Shown piece after piece: positions 17,153-26,586 of a DNA stretch of 64,000 nt; the stretch's first letter is position 1; every line of letters starts with the position of its first letter. The position numbers and the translations under genes are program-made. The notes beneath the pieces were generated by a model. The model did no database searches. It saw only the letters and a list, made by a program, of their open reading frames with translations, and was not told where the DNA came from. The stretch covers positions 310,001 to 374,000 of the forward strand of contig CAJXVS010000004.1 in the NCBI GenBank assembly GCA_913061265.1, written 5' to 3'. The DNA comes from an uncultured Halobacteriovorax sp. Lineage in GTDB: Bacteria; Bdellovibrionota; Bacteriovoracia; Bacteriovoracales; Bacteriovoracaceae.

Positions 17153-20100
17153 ATGAGTAAGCCAAAAAGCCAAGCCTATATTAGGCTTCAAGAACTCCTT
17201 TCAGAGAGAATCGTTTTTCTTGATGGTGCAATGGGCACCATGATTCAACAAGAATTCTTAGAAGAAGAAGATTTTCGTGGTGAGATTTTTAAAGACAGTA
17301 AGATTGATCTTAAAGGTAATAACGATCTTTTGGTTCTTACTCGTCCTGAGATCATTGAAGAAATTCATTATAAATATTTTATTGCGGGCTCTGATATTGT
17401 TGAGACCAATTCTTTTAGTGGGACTCAAATTGCCCAAGCTGATTATGGGCTTGAACATGCCGTTGATGATATCAATAGAGAGTCAGCTAAGGTTGCAAAA
17501 CGTGCTGCTGAAAGGGCCTCTAAAGAAGTTGGAAGATATTGTTTTGTCGCTGGAGCCCTAGGACCAACAAACAGAACCGCCTCAATGTCACCGGATGTTA
17601 ACAACCCTGCGTTTAGAGCAGTTTCATTTGATGAACTAAAAGATAATTATTACCAACAAGGTAAGGCGCTTCTAGAAGGTGGCTGCGATATTCTTTTGCC
17701 TGAGACAACCTTTGATACTCTTAACTTAAAAGCGGCGATCTACGCCATTAAAGAACTTCAAGATGAATGGCATGAAGAATTTCCTGTCATGGTTTCAATA
17801 ACAATTACTGATAATTCAGGAAGAACACTTTCTGGGCAAACTGTTGAAGCTTGCTGGAATTCAATCCGTCATGCTAATCCTGTTAGTATCGGTATTAACT
17901 GCGCCTTAGGTGCTGCCGAGATGAGACCATTTCTAGCAGAACTCTCTCAAGTAGCAGATATTCCTGTTTCTTGTTATCCAAATGCTGGACTGCCTAACCC
18001 TCTCGCTCCGACTGGTTATGATGAAACTCCAGATATTACCGGAAGTAACTTAAAAGATTTTGCTGAAAGTGGTTATGTAAATATTGTTGGTGGTTGTTGT
18101 GGAACAACTCCAGATCATATTGCTGCTGTTGTTAAGTCTCTTGAAGGCGTACCTCCAAGGAAGATCCCTGATCTTACTGACGGCACACGCCTCTCTGGAC
18201 TTGAGCCATTAAATATTTATGATGAAAGAGCGACTCCATTTTTAATGGTAGGAGAGAGAACTAACGTTACTGGTTCTCCTCGTTTTAATAAGCTTATTAA
18301 AGAAGATAATTTTGATGAGGCCCTTGAAGTAGCAAGACAACAAGTTGCTAACGGCGCAAATATTATTGATATCAACTTTGATGAAGGTCTTCTTAACTCT
18401 GTTGAATGTATGGTGAAGTTTTTACACCTCGTCGGAAGTGAACCAGATATTTGTAGAGTACCGATTATGATCGACTCTTCGAAGTGGGAAGTTCTTGAAG
18501 CTGGCCTTAAATGTATTCAAGGTAAGGGCGTTGTTAATTCGATTTCCCTAAAAGAAGGTGAAGAGCAATTTATTAAGTACGCCACTATCATTAAGAACTT
18601 TGGCGCGGCTGCAGTAGTTATGGCCTTTGATGAAAAAGGGCAAGCTGCTACTAAAGATGATAAAGTGAGGATTTGTAAAAGAGCTTACGATATTCTTGTT
18701 GATCAAGTTGGCTTTGACCCAAGAGATATTATTTTTGATCCAAATATTTTAACAGTCGCTACTGGTATTGAAGAGCATGACTCTTATGCAGTAGATTTTA
18801 TTGAAGCGATTAGAGAAATCAAAAAGGTTTGCCCTGGAGCACTAACTAGTGGTGGTGTTTCTAATATTAGTTTTAGTTTTAGAGGTAATAACGTTGTTAG
18901 AGAAGCGATGCACTCTGCTTTTCTCTACCATGCTATTAAAGCTGGCCTAGATATGGGTATCGTGAACGCAGGAATGCTTGCAGTCTACGAAGATATTCAG
19001 CCAGATCTAAAAGAAAAAGTTGAAAATGTTCTCTTAAATAAATCTCCTAATGCCACTGAAGAACTCCTTGATTTCGCGGAAGGTTTTAAAGGAAAAAGTA
19101 AAAAGAAAGATAGAATAACTAATGAATGGAGGAATAACCCTCTCCAAGAAAGAATTACTTACAGCCTGGTTAACGGTGTTGCAGACTTTATAGAGATCGA
19201 TACTGAAGAAGCTAGAAAAGAGTTAGATAAGCCACTCGATATTATCGAAGGCCCTCTCATGGAAGGGATGAAAGTTGTAGGTAAGCTTTTTGGTGAAGGA
19301 AAAATGTTTCTTCCTCAAGTTGTTAAATCAGCAAGAGTGATGAAGCGAGCCGTTGCTTACTTAGAACCTTACATGGAAGAAGAAAAGAAAAAGAACCCTA
19401 CTCAAAAGCAAGGTGTCTTTTTAATCGCAACTGTAAAAGGTGACGTTCATGATATCGGTAAGAATATTGTTGCCGTTGTTTTGGCCTGTAATGGATATGA
19501 AGTTCATGACATGGGAGTCATGGTAAGTTGTGATCAAATTCTCAAAAAAGCTATAGAGCTTGACGCTGATATTGTAGGTCTTTCAGGCCTTATTACTCCT
19601 TCTCTAGATGAAATGATTTTTAACGCTAAAGAGATGGAACGCTTAGGGTTTAAAACTCCCCTCCTCGTTGGTGGAGCTACTACTTCTCGTGCTCATACCG
19701 CCATTAAGATTGCAGAACATTATAGTGAGCCAATTGTTCACGTAGGTGATGCTAGTTTGGTTGTCGAAGTTTGCCAGAAGCTTCTTAATCCAAACACAAA
19801 AGAAGCCTTTGTTACTGAGTTAAAAGAGAAACAAATTGCAACAAAGACAGCCTTTGACTCTAGAGAAAAGAAAGTACTAACCCCTTTAAAAGAAGCTCGT
19901 TCAAAGCGGACTAAGATTCAATGGGAAAAAGCTGAAGAGTTCATCCCAGAGAAACTAGGTCTTCAGATCTTTGAAACCGTAAGCCTTGATGAAATAATTC
20001 CCTATATCGATTGGTCCCCCTTCTTTTGGACTTGGGAGTTAAAAGGAAGTTACCCGCAAATACTTAAGAATGATAAATACGGCGTGGAAGCTACTAAGCT

Positions 20101-20833
20101 TTTTGAGGACGCTAATACCATGCTCAAGAAGATTGTTAGCGAGAAGCTTTTCAACCCACGGGCGGTCCTAGGTCTATGGCCTGCGAACAGCACAGGGGAT
20201 GATGTTGAAATCTATAATGACGAGAATAGAGATGATATTCTACAGACTTTTCATTTCCTAAGACAGCAGAGTGGATCATTTAAATCACTAGCAGACTTTG
20301 TCGCTTCTAAAGAATCGGCTCATAAAGACTATGTCGGTGGCTTTGTTGTAACTGCAGGATCAGAAGTTGAGCAACTAGCATTAAAGTATAAAGACGATCT
20401 AGATGATTATAATTCAATCCTAGTAAAGGCCCTTGGCGATAGAGTCGCTGAAGCTCTAGCAGAGCTTATGCATAAGAAGATTAGGGATCAATGGGGCTTT
20501 GGCCTCAATGAGAACCTAACAAATGAAGAACTTATCAGAGAGAAATACAGAGGCGTAAGACCAGCTCCTGGGTACCCTGCTTGTCCTGATCATACGGAAA
20601 AAGGACTTCTTTGGAGGCTCTTAGACGCTGAGAAGAACACTGGTGTTACTCTTACTGAAAACTTTGCCATGACTCCAGCAAGTTCAGTTTCGGGCTTTTA
20701 TATGGGCTATCAAGGATCGAAGTACTTTAACCTTGGTAAGATAGATAAAGATCAAGTTACCGAATACGCCACTAGAAAAAATATGAGTGTAGAAACAGTT
20801 GAAAAATGGCTCGCCCCTAACTTAAATTACTAA
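17153..20833 (+). CDS. metH: Cobalamin-dependent methionine synthase
   Basis: At 1226 residues this matches full-length MetH. The homocysteine domain carries the zinc ligands Cys250 (INCALG) and Cys315-Cys316 ([11 protein letters not shown]). The folate domain begins at about 365 ([13 protein letters not shown]). The B12 domain has the lower-ligand motif GDVHDIG with His near residue 766, preceded by its cap helices. The C-terminal SAM-reactivation domain ends with [15 protein letters not shown] and [12 protein letters not shown]. It transfers the methyl group made by MetF onto homocysteine. Its need for cobalamin matches the B12 importer and the riboswitch-controlled receptor 4-8 kb downstream. 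Confidence 0.97.
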   Translation: MSKPKSQAYIRLQELLSERIVFLDGAMGTMIQQEFLEEEDFRGEIFKDSKIDLKGNNDLLVLTRPEIIEEIHYKYFIAGSDIVETNSFSGTQIAQADYGLEHAVDDINRESAKVAKRAAERASKEVGRYCFVAGALGPTNRTASMSPDVNNPAFRAVSFDELKDNYYQQGKALLEGGCDILLPETTFDTLNLKAAIYAIKELQDEWHEEFPVMVSITITDNSGRTLSGQTVEACWNSIRHANPVSIGINCALGAAEMRPFLAELSQVADIPVSCYPNAGLPNPLAPTGYDETPDITGSNLKDFAESGYVNIVGGCCGTTPDHIAAVVKSLEGVPPRKIPDLTDGTRLSGLEPLNIYDERATPFLMVGERTNVTGSPRFNKLIKEDNFDEALEVARQQVANGANIIDINFDEGLLNSVECMVKFLHLVGSEPDICRVPIMIDSSKWEVLEAGLKCIQGKGVVNSISLKEGEEQFIKYATIIKNFGAAAVVMAFDEKGQAATKDDKVRICKRAYDILVDQVGFDPRDIIFDPNILTVATGIEEHDSYAVDFIEAIREIKKVCPGALTSGGVSNISFSFRGNNVVREAMHSAFLYHAIKAGLDMGIVNAGMLAVYEDIQPDLKEKVENVLLNKSPNATEELLDFAEGFKGKSKKKDRITNEWRNNPLQERITYSLVNGVADFIEIDTEEARKELDKPLDIIEGPLMEGMKVVGKLFGEGKMFLPQVVKSARVMKRAVAYLEPYMEEEKKKNPTQKQGVFLIATVKGDVHDIGKNIVAVVLACNGYEVHDMGVMVSCDQILKKAIELDADIVGLSGLITPSLDEMIFNAKEMERLGFKTPLLVGGATTSRAHTAIKIAEHYSEPIVHVGDASLVVEVCQKLLNPNTKEAFVTELKEKQIATKTAFDSREKKVLTPLKEARSKRTKIQWEKAEEFIPEKLGLQIFETVSLDEIIPYIDWSPFFWTWELKGSYPQILKNDKYGVEATKLFEDANTMLKKIVSEKLFNPRAVLGLWPANSTGDDVEIYNDENRDDILQTFHFLRQQSGSFKSLADFVASKESAHKDYVGGFVVTAGSEVEQLALKYKDDLDDYNSILVKALGDRVAEALAELMHKKIRDQWGFGLNENLTNEELIREKYRGVRPAPGYPACPDHTEKGLLWRLLDAEKNTGVTLTENFAMTPASSVSGFYMGYQGSKYFNLGKIDKDQVTEYATRKNMSVETVEKWLAPNLNY

Positions 20834-20847
20834 GGGCGAGGTTTTTT
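20810..20847 (+). terminator. Rho-independent terminator of the metF-metH operon
   Basis: A perfect 7-bp stem CTCGCCC (20810-20816) / GGGCGAG (20834-20840) is followed by six T residues (20842-20847). The left arm lies in the last codons of metH. The T-tract touches the stop codon of the convergent regulator gene. Confidence 0.75.
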
Positions 20848-21349
20848 AAGCTGCCAGTGTCGACTCAATTAAGTTTGAATAAGTGTCACTTCCCCAGAAG
20901 ATAACCCTTTGCTCTGAAAGAATTTCTTCTTCAGGGTGAAGTAAGCGGTCTTTTCTGATCGACTTTATATAGGTCTCGATATTGCTCATCATGCTTTTCA
21001 TAACTTTGAATTCATATTCAGTTAACCAGATCTTCTGCATCTTTAGTATTTGTTCTCTTTCCCCTAGAGGAGATTGAGAGTAATGATTATCCACCATGGA
21101 CTCGAAAAGATCTTTAAGCTCCATCTTTACGTTATCGGCTTTGTTAAATTGGACTAAGTTCTTCGTTGATTTAGTTAAGATGAGTTTTCTTTTATCAAGC
21201 TCAACTAGTTGATAATCTTTTAAGTTATCTACGAGAGTGGAGACGAAGCCTTCACTAAGAGATGTATCCTTCGCAATACTTGATTCTGCGGTTGAACCTT
21301 TTGCGATCGACTCTAATACCATTCTTTCTACTGCTAATAATCCTTCCAT
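20846..21349 (-). CDS. Winged-helix-like regulatory protein, partner of the upstream HTH protein
   Basis: A protein of 167 residues with an N-terminal winged-helix-like region (IAKDTSLSEGFVSTLVDNLKDYQLVELD) followed by a mostly helical tail. The chosen ATG at 21349 has AGGGG seven bases upstream and overlaps the stop of the preceding HTH gene by one base, so the two are translationally coupled. The order XRE-HTH then winged helix is the same as in the single protein at 13732-14496, suggesting a two-subunit version of that regulator type. No target is known. Confidence 0.65.
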   Translation of the reverse strand: MEGLLAVERMVLESIAKGSTAESSIAKDTSLSEGFVSTLVDNLKDYQLVELDKRKLILTKSTKNLVQFNKADNVKMELKDLFESMVDNHYSQSPLGEREQILKMQKIWLTEYEFKVMKSMMSNIETYIKSIRKDRLLHPEEEILSEQRVIFWGSDTYSNLIESTLAA

Positions 21350-21636
21350 CAATATCCCCTAAGTTTAGCTAGTGCTATTTTTCTGTTAATGCTTTGTTCG
21401 ACTTCTGTGAGTGTTTTTTGATCTAGGTATCGATAACAATCAAAGAACAAGCTCATCGGGTTGCTTGTTTTACTCATAAGTTTCAAGATCTTTTCAAACT
21501 CCTCGAGCCTCATGGCCGTACCATTCTTAATCCTAAACAATCTGGTTTGCTCAATACCTGTTAACTCAACCATTTCTTTATAGGTTGGATTTGAAAACTT
21601 CTTTTGAAACTGATCCATAATGACTTTTTGCAACAT
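21349..21636 (-). CDS. Small XRE-like helix-turn-helix protein
   Basis: A 95-residue protein with a single HTH (TYKEMVELTGIEQTRLFRIKNG) and a C-terminal helix. The ATG at 21636 has AAGGGG spaced five bases upstream; a GTG two codons earlier is less likely. The promoter region carries an inverted repeat (ACCCCTTG/CAAGGGGT) around a TATATAAG -10-like sequence, with one arm overlapping the ribosome site. This suggests autorepression by this protein or the complex it forms with the downstream gene product. Confidence 0.72.
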   Translation of the reverse strand: MLQKVIMDQFQKKFSNPTYKEMVELTGIEQTRLFRIKNGTAMRLEEFEKILKLMSKTSNPMSLFFDCYRYLDQKTLTEVEQSINRKIALAKLRGY

Positions 21637-21640
21637 AACC

Positions 21641-21672
21641 ACCCCTTGTTTTAGTCTTATATAGCAAGGGGT
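21641..21672 (-). promoter_or_regulatory. Inverted repeat over promoter and ribosome site of the small HTH gene
   Basis: The arms ACCCCTTG (21641-21648) and CAAGGGGT (21665-21672) are perfect 8-base complements with a 16-base spacer. On the minus strand the spacer contains TATATAAG, a plausible -10 element, and the proximal arm contains the Shine-Dalgarno sequence of the gene starting at 21636. It looks like an autoregulatory operator. The binding protein is inferred. Confidence 0.5.
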
Positions 21673-21776
21673 TAGCCAACATAAGGCATTGAAATTATGT
21701 ATCTAATTAGGCGAAAGCGGCATATATTAAGACTTTGTGGTCTGAATTAGACCGGCCTATACTTACAAATGAAATT

Positions 21777-22550
21777 ATGGATATAAAAATCATCTCTTCT
21801 AATATTCGCTTTAATAACCCTGCTGATACAAATCACGCTTGGGATAATAGAAAGCAAATTCTTTGTGACTTCCTCAATTCGGAGAGCCCCGATATTGTTT
21901 GTAGCCAAGAAGGAAGAAGACCCCAGTTAATGGAGTTCAACACACTCTTAGGGAACCTAGATATAATTGAATCACATCGAAATTGGATCAAGGAAAGAAT
22001 GTATCCTTGTATCTATATTAATAAAGACAAGTTCTTTGTAGAAGAGTCTGGAGATATTTGGCTTAGTGAAACTCCAAATGAAGCAGGGTCAAAATCTTTT
22101 AATAGTGCCTTTCCTCGTCTTTGTACTTGGGCCAAGCTTGCCATTAAAGATAGCGGCCGTGAGATCTTCATTGTTAATTGTCATCTTGATCATTGTTTCT
22201 CTGATACAAGAGTAGAACAAGTAAAAGTCCTTCTAGAAGAAATCTATAAGATCAATTCAAGTAATGAAGCACTTTTATTATGTGGCGACTTCAATGAGAA
22301 TCCTGAAGGCGAAGTAAGAAAGACTTTAATGACTATGAGAGATAATTTAGTAGATCCTTGGATTGATTTCAATCATCCTGAAGAAACAACTTTTCATAAA
22401 TTTAAAGGAAAGTTAGAAGAAGGCTCGCGGATTGATTGGATCATTTCCGATAAGCGCTTCGATTGTTCGAGTATAAAGATTATCAAAGAAAACAAAGAAG
22501 GCATCTACCCTTCTGATCACTTCCCTGTCGTAGCACAGTTTAGCATTTAG
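21777..22550 (+). CDS. Endonuclease/exonuclease/phosphatase-family (EEP) hydrolase
   Basis: A Mg-dependent phosphodiesterase/phosphatase fold protein of 257 residues. Motifs in order are ISSNIRFNN (metal-binding Asn), CSQEGRR (metal Glu), FIVNCHLDHC (catalytic His), LLCGDFNENPEG (Asp/Asn), RIDWIISD and the C-terminal SDHFPVVAQF (catalytic Asp-His). I use the ATG at 21777 because the fold begins right after it; an upstream TTG at 21735 would add 14 residues. There is no signal peptide, so it is probably cytoplasmic. The substrate could be a nucleic acid, phosphoinositide-like or other phosphodiester. It overlaps convergent psd by 11 bases. Confidence 0.85.
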   Translation: MDIKIISSNIRFNNPADTNHAWDNRKQILCDFLNSESPDIVCSQEGRRPQLMEFNTLLGNLDIIESHRNWIKERMYPCIYINKDKFFVEESGDIWLSETPNEAGSKSFNSAFPRLCTWAKLAIKDSGREIFIVNCHLDHCFSDTRVEQVKVLLEEIYKINSSNEALLLCGDFNENPEGEVRKTLMTMRDNLVDPWIDFNHPEETTFHKFKGKLEEGSRIDWIISDKRFDCSSIKIIKENKEGIYPSDHFPVVAQFSI

Positions 22551-23439
22551 AAGCGGTACTTTCCCCTAACTGCAAATACGTTTCAATTCCTTTTTGGGTA
22601 TAGTCTAAGATCTCTTGATCAGGTTTCCATTTTCCTTTTTCTCCAAGGACAATAACTGTCGAGCCACCAAAAAGAAAATAGCCTTTCTCATCGCCTCTCT
22701 TAAAGCTCTTAAGGTCACCAGATTGAACAATCTTTCCTACCATCATAGCGCCAACTTCGATATAGGCTAGCTTTCCGAAGTTCTCCGTTTCTAAGATAGT
22801 TACTTCTCTAACATTACTTGAGAAAACATCTGCATATTCTTTAAGGGCAATCGGATTAACTGAATGAAGTTTTCCTTTTACCTTATAATAGTCTAAAACC
22901 TTTCCATTATCTGGATAATGGAAGCGGTGATAATCAACAGGACATAATCTTGCAAGAAGAAGTGGTCCCTCTTGAAAAGTACTATTCCATTTTTCTGAAT
23001 TTAAAAGAGCCTCGGCTCCTAAGAATTTCCCTTTAACAGGAATCGTTTGTTCGTCAGTCATGCTTTCGTAGCCAAAGTATCTAGCTTCAGAAAAGGCAGG
23101 CATAACTTCAGGAGAAGATAAAAAAGACCTCTTCCCTTCTTTAAACTTTCTTATGAAGAATTTATTAAAACTTGAATAAGGCTCGTTTTCACTTCTTCCT
23201 TCTTCAGGAACATAATCTTCCATTTTTATTTCGAATTTTTTAATAAAATTAGCAATCTTCTTTCGGCTTTGACCTGAACTTTGAAGAGCACCATAACCAA
23301 CACTTACGGGTGCCGTGATAAGTAACCTAGTTAACAGCTTTCCGCTAAGGGTCTGATACATCCACTTTACAGCGCCATCGCCGTAAACTTTCTCTTGCTC
23401 AAGACAACCCTTCCCTCTATTGTAATACTGTATTTTCAA
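22540..23439 (-). CDS. psd: Phosphatidylserine decarboxylase
   Basis: The membrane-associated enzyme makes phosphatidylethanolamine from phosphatidylserine using a self-generated pyruvoyl group. The self-cleavage site is GGST in YFLFGGSTVIVL near the C-terminus (the LGST-type motif). Upstream hallmark segments are CPVDYHRFHYPDNGKV (catalytic His) and YIEVGAMMVGKI. I prefer the TTG at 23439, with GGAG eight bases upstream, over the GTG at 23472, which lacks a ribosome site. The N-terminal YYNRGKG, then LEQEKVYG, fits the chlamydial/bacterial long-form Psd proteins. Confidence 0.92.
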   Translation of the reverse strand: MKIQYYNRGKGCLEQEKVYGDGAVKWMYQTLSGKLLTRLLITAPVSVGYGALQSSGQSRKKIANFIKKFEIKMEDYVPEEGRSENEPYSSFNKFFIRKFKEGKRSFLSSPEVMPAFSEARYFGYESMTDEQTIPVKGKFLGAEALLNSEKWNSTFQEGPLLLARLCPVDYHRFHYPDNGKVLDYYKVKGKLHSVNPIALKEYADVFSSNVREVTILETENFGKLAYIEVGAMMVGKIVQSGDLKSFKRGDEKGYFLFGGSTVIVLGEKGKWKPDQEILDYTQKGIETYLQLGESTASKC

Positions 23440-23556
23440 GTGGTTAACTCCATTTTGACAGGCTTTTGACACAAGTCTAGCTTGATTAAACTACTGAACA
23501 GAATTATACCTATAAGGGCCAACAGGTCAAAGAATTACCCAAGGAGCAAAATAGGC

Positions 23557-24609
23557 ATGAAAATACTTCTTATTATTGTTTGTTTAATTCCCAGTTTAGC
23601 TTTTACTAAATCCCCACCAGACACTTCTCATCTTTTAGAGTTTGAAAGAAATACTGTTAATGTTTTTCAAAATGTTAGTAACGCTGTCGTTAACGTCTCT
23701 AGTATTAAAGTTACGCGAAGTAGAAATTTCTTTGACCCAGAGCCTATGGAAGTTCCAAGCGGAGCTGGATCAGGTTTTGTTTGGGATGATAAAGGTCATA
23801 TCGTCACCAACTTTCATGTCGTAGCCGATAGTGATTTTTTTAATATTTCATTCAAAGGTGATAAAAAACAATATAAGGCTAAGATTGTTGGAACAGAACC
23901 TAAAAAAGATATCGCTGTTTTAAAACTTCAAGAGATGCCTAAGCGCCTTCAACCAATCACCCCTGGGAACTCTTCAACACTTCTAGTTGGTCAAAAAGCC
24001 ATGGCCATTGGAAATCCTTTTGGATTAGATCACACCATGACCAGTGGAATAATTTCAGCTTTAGGAAGAAAGATTCAAGGTATTGGTGGTGTGAAAATTC
24101 ACGGGATGATTCAAGCTGATACTTCTATTAATCCTGGAAACTCTGGTGGTCCATTACTAGATTCACAAGGATCTCTTATAGGTATGAACACAATGATCTT
24201 TTCAGGATCTGGAACAAGTGCAGGTGTTGGTTTTGCTGTTCCTGTTGATACGATTAAAGCCATAGTTCCTCAGTTAATTAAATACGGCAAGGTGAATAGA
24301 GCTGGCCTTGGTATCGGAATTTTAGATGATCACCATAAGCACTACTTTGGTGTAGAGACCGGAATCGTTTTAAAGTATGTAGACAAGACTTCACCTGCAG
24401 GGAAAGCCGGTCTTGAGGGTATGGGCAGAGACCGTTATGGTCGTTACTACCTAGGCGATATCATCACAAAGATTGATGGAAAAGTGATTAAAGACTTCGA
24501 CGATATCTATCATGTTTTAGAGAAATATAAAGCTGGTGATTTAGTAACAGTAACTTATAAAAGAAAAGGAAAGTCGAAGACGGCTAAGATTAAGCTAACT
24601 CAACTTTAA
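23557..24609 (+). CDS. htrA: Periplasmic HtrA/Deg-type serine protease with one PDZ domain
   Basis: A protease of 350 residues with a signal peptide (MKILLIIVCLIPSLAFTKS). The trypsin-like triad is His in IVTNFHVVAD, Asp in KKDIAVLKL and Ser in INPGNSGGPL. A single PDZ domain follows (about residues 235-345), with the closing stretch DLVTVTYKRKGK. One PDZ makes it DegS-like in layout, but it has a cleavable signal rather than a clear anchor. ATG 23557 follows AAGGAG and is preferred to an upstream TTG at 23482. The likely role is degradation or sensing of misfolded envelope proteins. Confidence 0.93.
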   Translation: MKILLIIVCLIPSLAFTKSPPDTSHLLEFERNTVNVFQNVSNAVVNVSSIKVTRSRNFFDPEPMEVPSGAGSGFVWDDKGHIVTNFHVVADSDFFNISFKGDKKQYKAKIVGTEPKKDIAVLKLQEMPKRLQPITPGNSSTLLVGQKAMAIGNPFGLDHTMTSGIISALGRKIQGIGGVKIHGMIQADTSINPGNSGGPLLDSQGSLIGMNTMIFSGSGTSAGVGFAVPVDTIKAIVPQLIKYGKVNRAGLGIGILDDHHKHYFGVETGIVLKYVDKTSPAGKAGLEGMGRDRYGRYYLGDIITKIDGKVIKDFDDIYHVLEKYKAGDLVTVTYKRKGKSKTAKIKLTQL

Positions 24610-25569
24610 TCTAAGTAGGAGGTCAGAAAGAGACTTAAAACTCTTACCTCCTTCAATTTTAAACTCTCCATTTGCAAAATAAATTCGAAGTTCGGCTTCT
24701 TCAGCATACTTAAACCCAATTTTCTCTAGTGCATGAAGGCTCCAATACTTAATATTCGAGTCTTCACAATCTAAGTAAATTTCTTTAGGTGTGCTTTTCA
24801 ACTCGCAGAACCTTCCACTTGAGCTGTTTAAAAAGAACTTTTCATTCATAAAGAGCTTTTGCATAGTCCCATTAAAAAGAAACTCTTCTGGTGTTCCCAT
24901 TGAGATAGTTCCTGAATGATCTAAAAGCCATGCCTTTGGGCACATCTCTAAGGCCAAGCTCCAATCATGTGAAGAAAAAAGAAGAGTCTTTCCTTTCTCT
25001 TTTGAGATATTTGTTAAGATAGACATCAGCTCCATCTTATTGGCAATATCCAAGTATGTTGTAGGCTCGTCTAGGATTATAAGTTCAGTGTCCTGAGCTA
25101 GGGCTCTCGCTATGAAAACCTTCTGCACTTGCCCATCGCTAAGTTCAGAGATCAACTTCTCGCGAATTGATTCAAGGTTCATTGTCTCGATACTTTCTTT
25201 TATTATATTTCTATCTGATCGTTGTAGCTTTCCAAAACGGTTAGTATGCGGAAATCGCCCTAGGCGAACCACATCTTCAACCGTAAGGCCTTGTACATCG
25301 CCCTTGTTCGTTAAGACAATACTTACGATCTTCGATAATTCTTCTTGTTTAATTTTATCAATTCGTTTTCCATTTATCTGAATCTCGCCTTCTAAAAAAG
25401 GTAGTATTCCTACAAGGGATTTCAACAAGGTTGATTTCCCAGAGCCATTCGGTCCCATGAGACAAATCATTTCTCCTTTTGAAATACTTAGATCAAGTTT
25501 TGAAAGGATTGCTTTCTTCTCATAACCGACAGATAAATTCTTAACTTCGAGTAAAAGATTACTAGGCAT
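24595..25569 (-). CDS. btuD: ABC transporter ATPase for cobalamin or siderophore uptake (BtuD/FecE-like)
   Basis: A 324-residue ABC ATPase. The Walker A motif is GPNGSGKST, the signature is LSDGQVQKVFIARAL (a LSGGQ variant), and Walker B is LIILDEPTTYLD, followed by the switch His in LLFSSHDW. ATG 25569 has AAGGAG nine bases upstream and overlaps the end of btuC by 8 bases. The last 90 residues extend beyond the usual 250-residue ATPase and have no recognised domain. It energises the BtuC channel. Vitamin B12 is the inferred cargo, based on the neighbouring riboswitch-controlled receptor. Confidence 0.88.
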   Translation of the reverse strand: MPSNLLLEVKNLSVGYEKKAILSKLDLSISKGEMICLMGPNGSGKSTLLKSLVGILPFLEGEIQINGKRIDKIKQEELSKIVSIVLTNKGDVQGLTVEDVVRLGRFPHTNRFGKLQRSDRNIIKESIETMNLESIREKLISELSDGQVQKVFIARALAQDTELIILDEPTTYLDIANKMELMSILTNISKEKGKTLLFSSHDWSLALEMCPKAWLLDHSGTISMGTPEEFLFNGTMQKLFMNEKFFLNSSSGRFCELKSTPKEIYLDCEDSNIKYWSLHALEKIGFKYAEEAELRIYFANGEFKIEGGKSFKSLSDLLLRLKLS

Positions 25570-26584
25570 CTCTAAATCTCCTTTTCCCAAATAAGAAGAA
25601 GACGATAAAAGGAGCTCCAAAGAGACCAAGGATAGCGTTGATAGGCACAACCAAGGTTACGCCAAGTCCACTTAAGAACTCAGCAACAAGGCAGAGAATA
25701 CTTCCGATAATAAAGGAACCTGGGATTAAAACAAAATGATCTTGTGAAGAAAAAAGTTTCCTAGCGATGTGCGGAGCCATGATTCCAACAAAAGCTACTG
25801 GCCCACATAATGAAGTAACGGCCCCTGATAAAAGCGAGGTTAGAAGTAAGGTTTCTATCTTGAATCTTTTAAACCTTAGTCCAAGGCTAAGTGCATACTC
25901 CTCACCTAATAAAAGAACATTTAGTCTTTTCCCCAAGTAAAGAGACCAAATCAGCCCAATGCCTAGTATCAAAGATAACATAATTAATTCAAGTGCAGTT
26001 TTTCCCTGAAAGCTTCCAAGAGTCCACATCAGGAAGGTTTTTATTTTTTGAGCATCTGTTACTGAGATCAATAAGCTTATAAGACCGCTCGTGAAGTAAC
26101 CGAAAAGTAGCCCTATAACGAGAAGGATGATATTTCCTTTTATCTTCATTGAAACCAGCAAGAGCATAAAGAAAACCGCCGCTCCTCCTAAGATACTCGA
26201 AAAAGTGACTCCGGCAACTGCGACACTTTCAGGAAGTGTTATTCCTAGTGCAGTACCAGTCATAATCCAAAAAGCTACGGCCAATGATGATCCGCTATGA
26301 ATTCCCAAAACAAAAGGTCCAGCAAGTGGATTTTGAAAGAAGGTTTGCATGAGCAGACCAGCTAAACCTAGAGAGGCCCCGGCTAGCATAGAACAAAAGG
26401 CCCTTGGTAAGCGTAGCTCCCAGATAATTTGTCTAAAACTATCCTCTTCAATATTCGAACCTAATACAATACTAACTATTTCATTGAAGGGAATCTTAAC
26501 GGCTCCCCATGAAAGGATAGAAAAAATCAAGATCATGACAATAAAAATTAAATAAGTGAATATGAACTTATGATTCTTAATCAA
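25562..26584 (-). CDS. btuC: FecCD/BtuC-type ABC transporter permease
   Basis: A 340-residue inner-membrane protein with about ten hydrophobic segments. It carries FecCD-family hallmarks: LRLPRAFCSMLAGASLGLAG, MQTFFQNPLAGPFVLGI and, near the C-terminus, GPVAFVGIMAPHIAR, the coupling-helix region that contacts the ATPase. A TTG start two bases after the btuF stop fits tight coupling. The family carries B12, haem or ferric siderophores; context favours B12. Confidence 0.92.
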   Translation of the reverse strand: MIKNHKFIFTYLIFIVMILIFSILSWGAVKIPFNEIVSIVLGSNIEEDSFRQIIWELRLPRAFCSMLAGASLGLAGLLMQTFFQNPLAGPFVLGIHSGSSLAVAFWIMTGTALGITLPESVAVAGVTFSSILGGAAVFFMLLLVSMKIKGNIILLVIGLLFGYFTSGLISLLISVTDAQKIKTFLMWTLGSFQGKTALELIMLSLILGIGLIWSLYLGKRLNVLLLGEEYALSLGLRFKRFKIETLLLTSLLSGAVTSLCGPVAFVGIMAPHIARKLFSSQDHFVLIPGSFIIGSILCLVAEFLSGLGVTLVVPINAILGLFGAPFIVFFLFGKRRFRDA

Positions 26585-26586
26585 TG

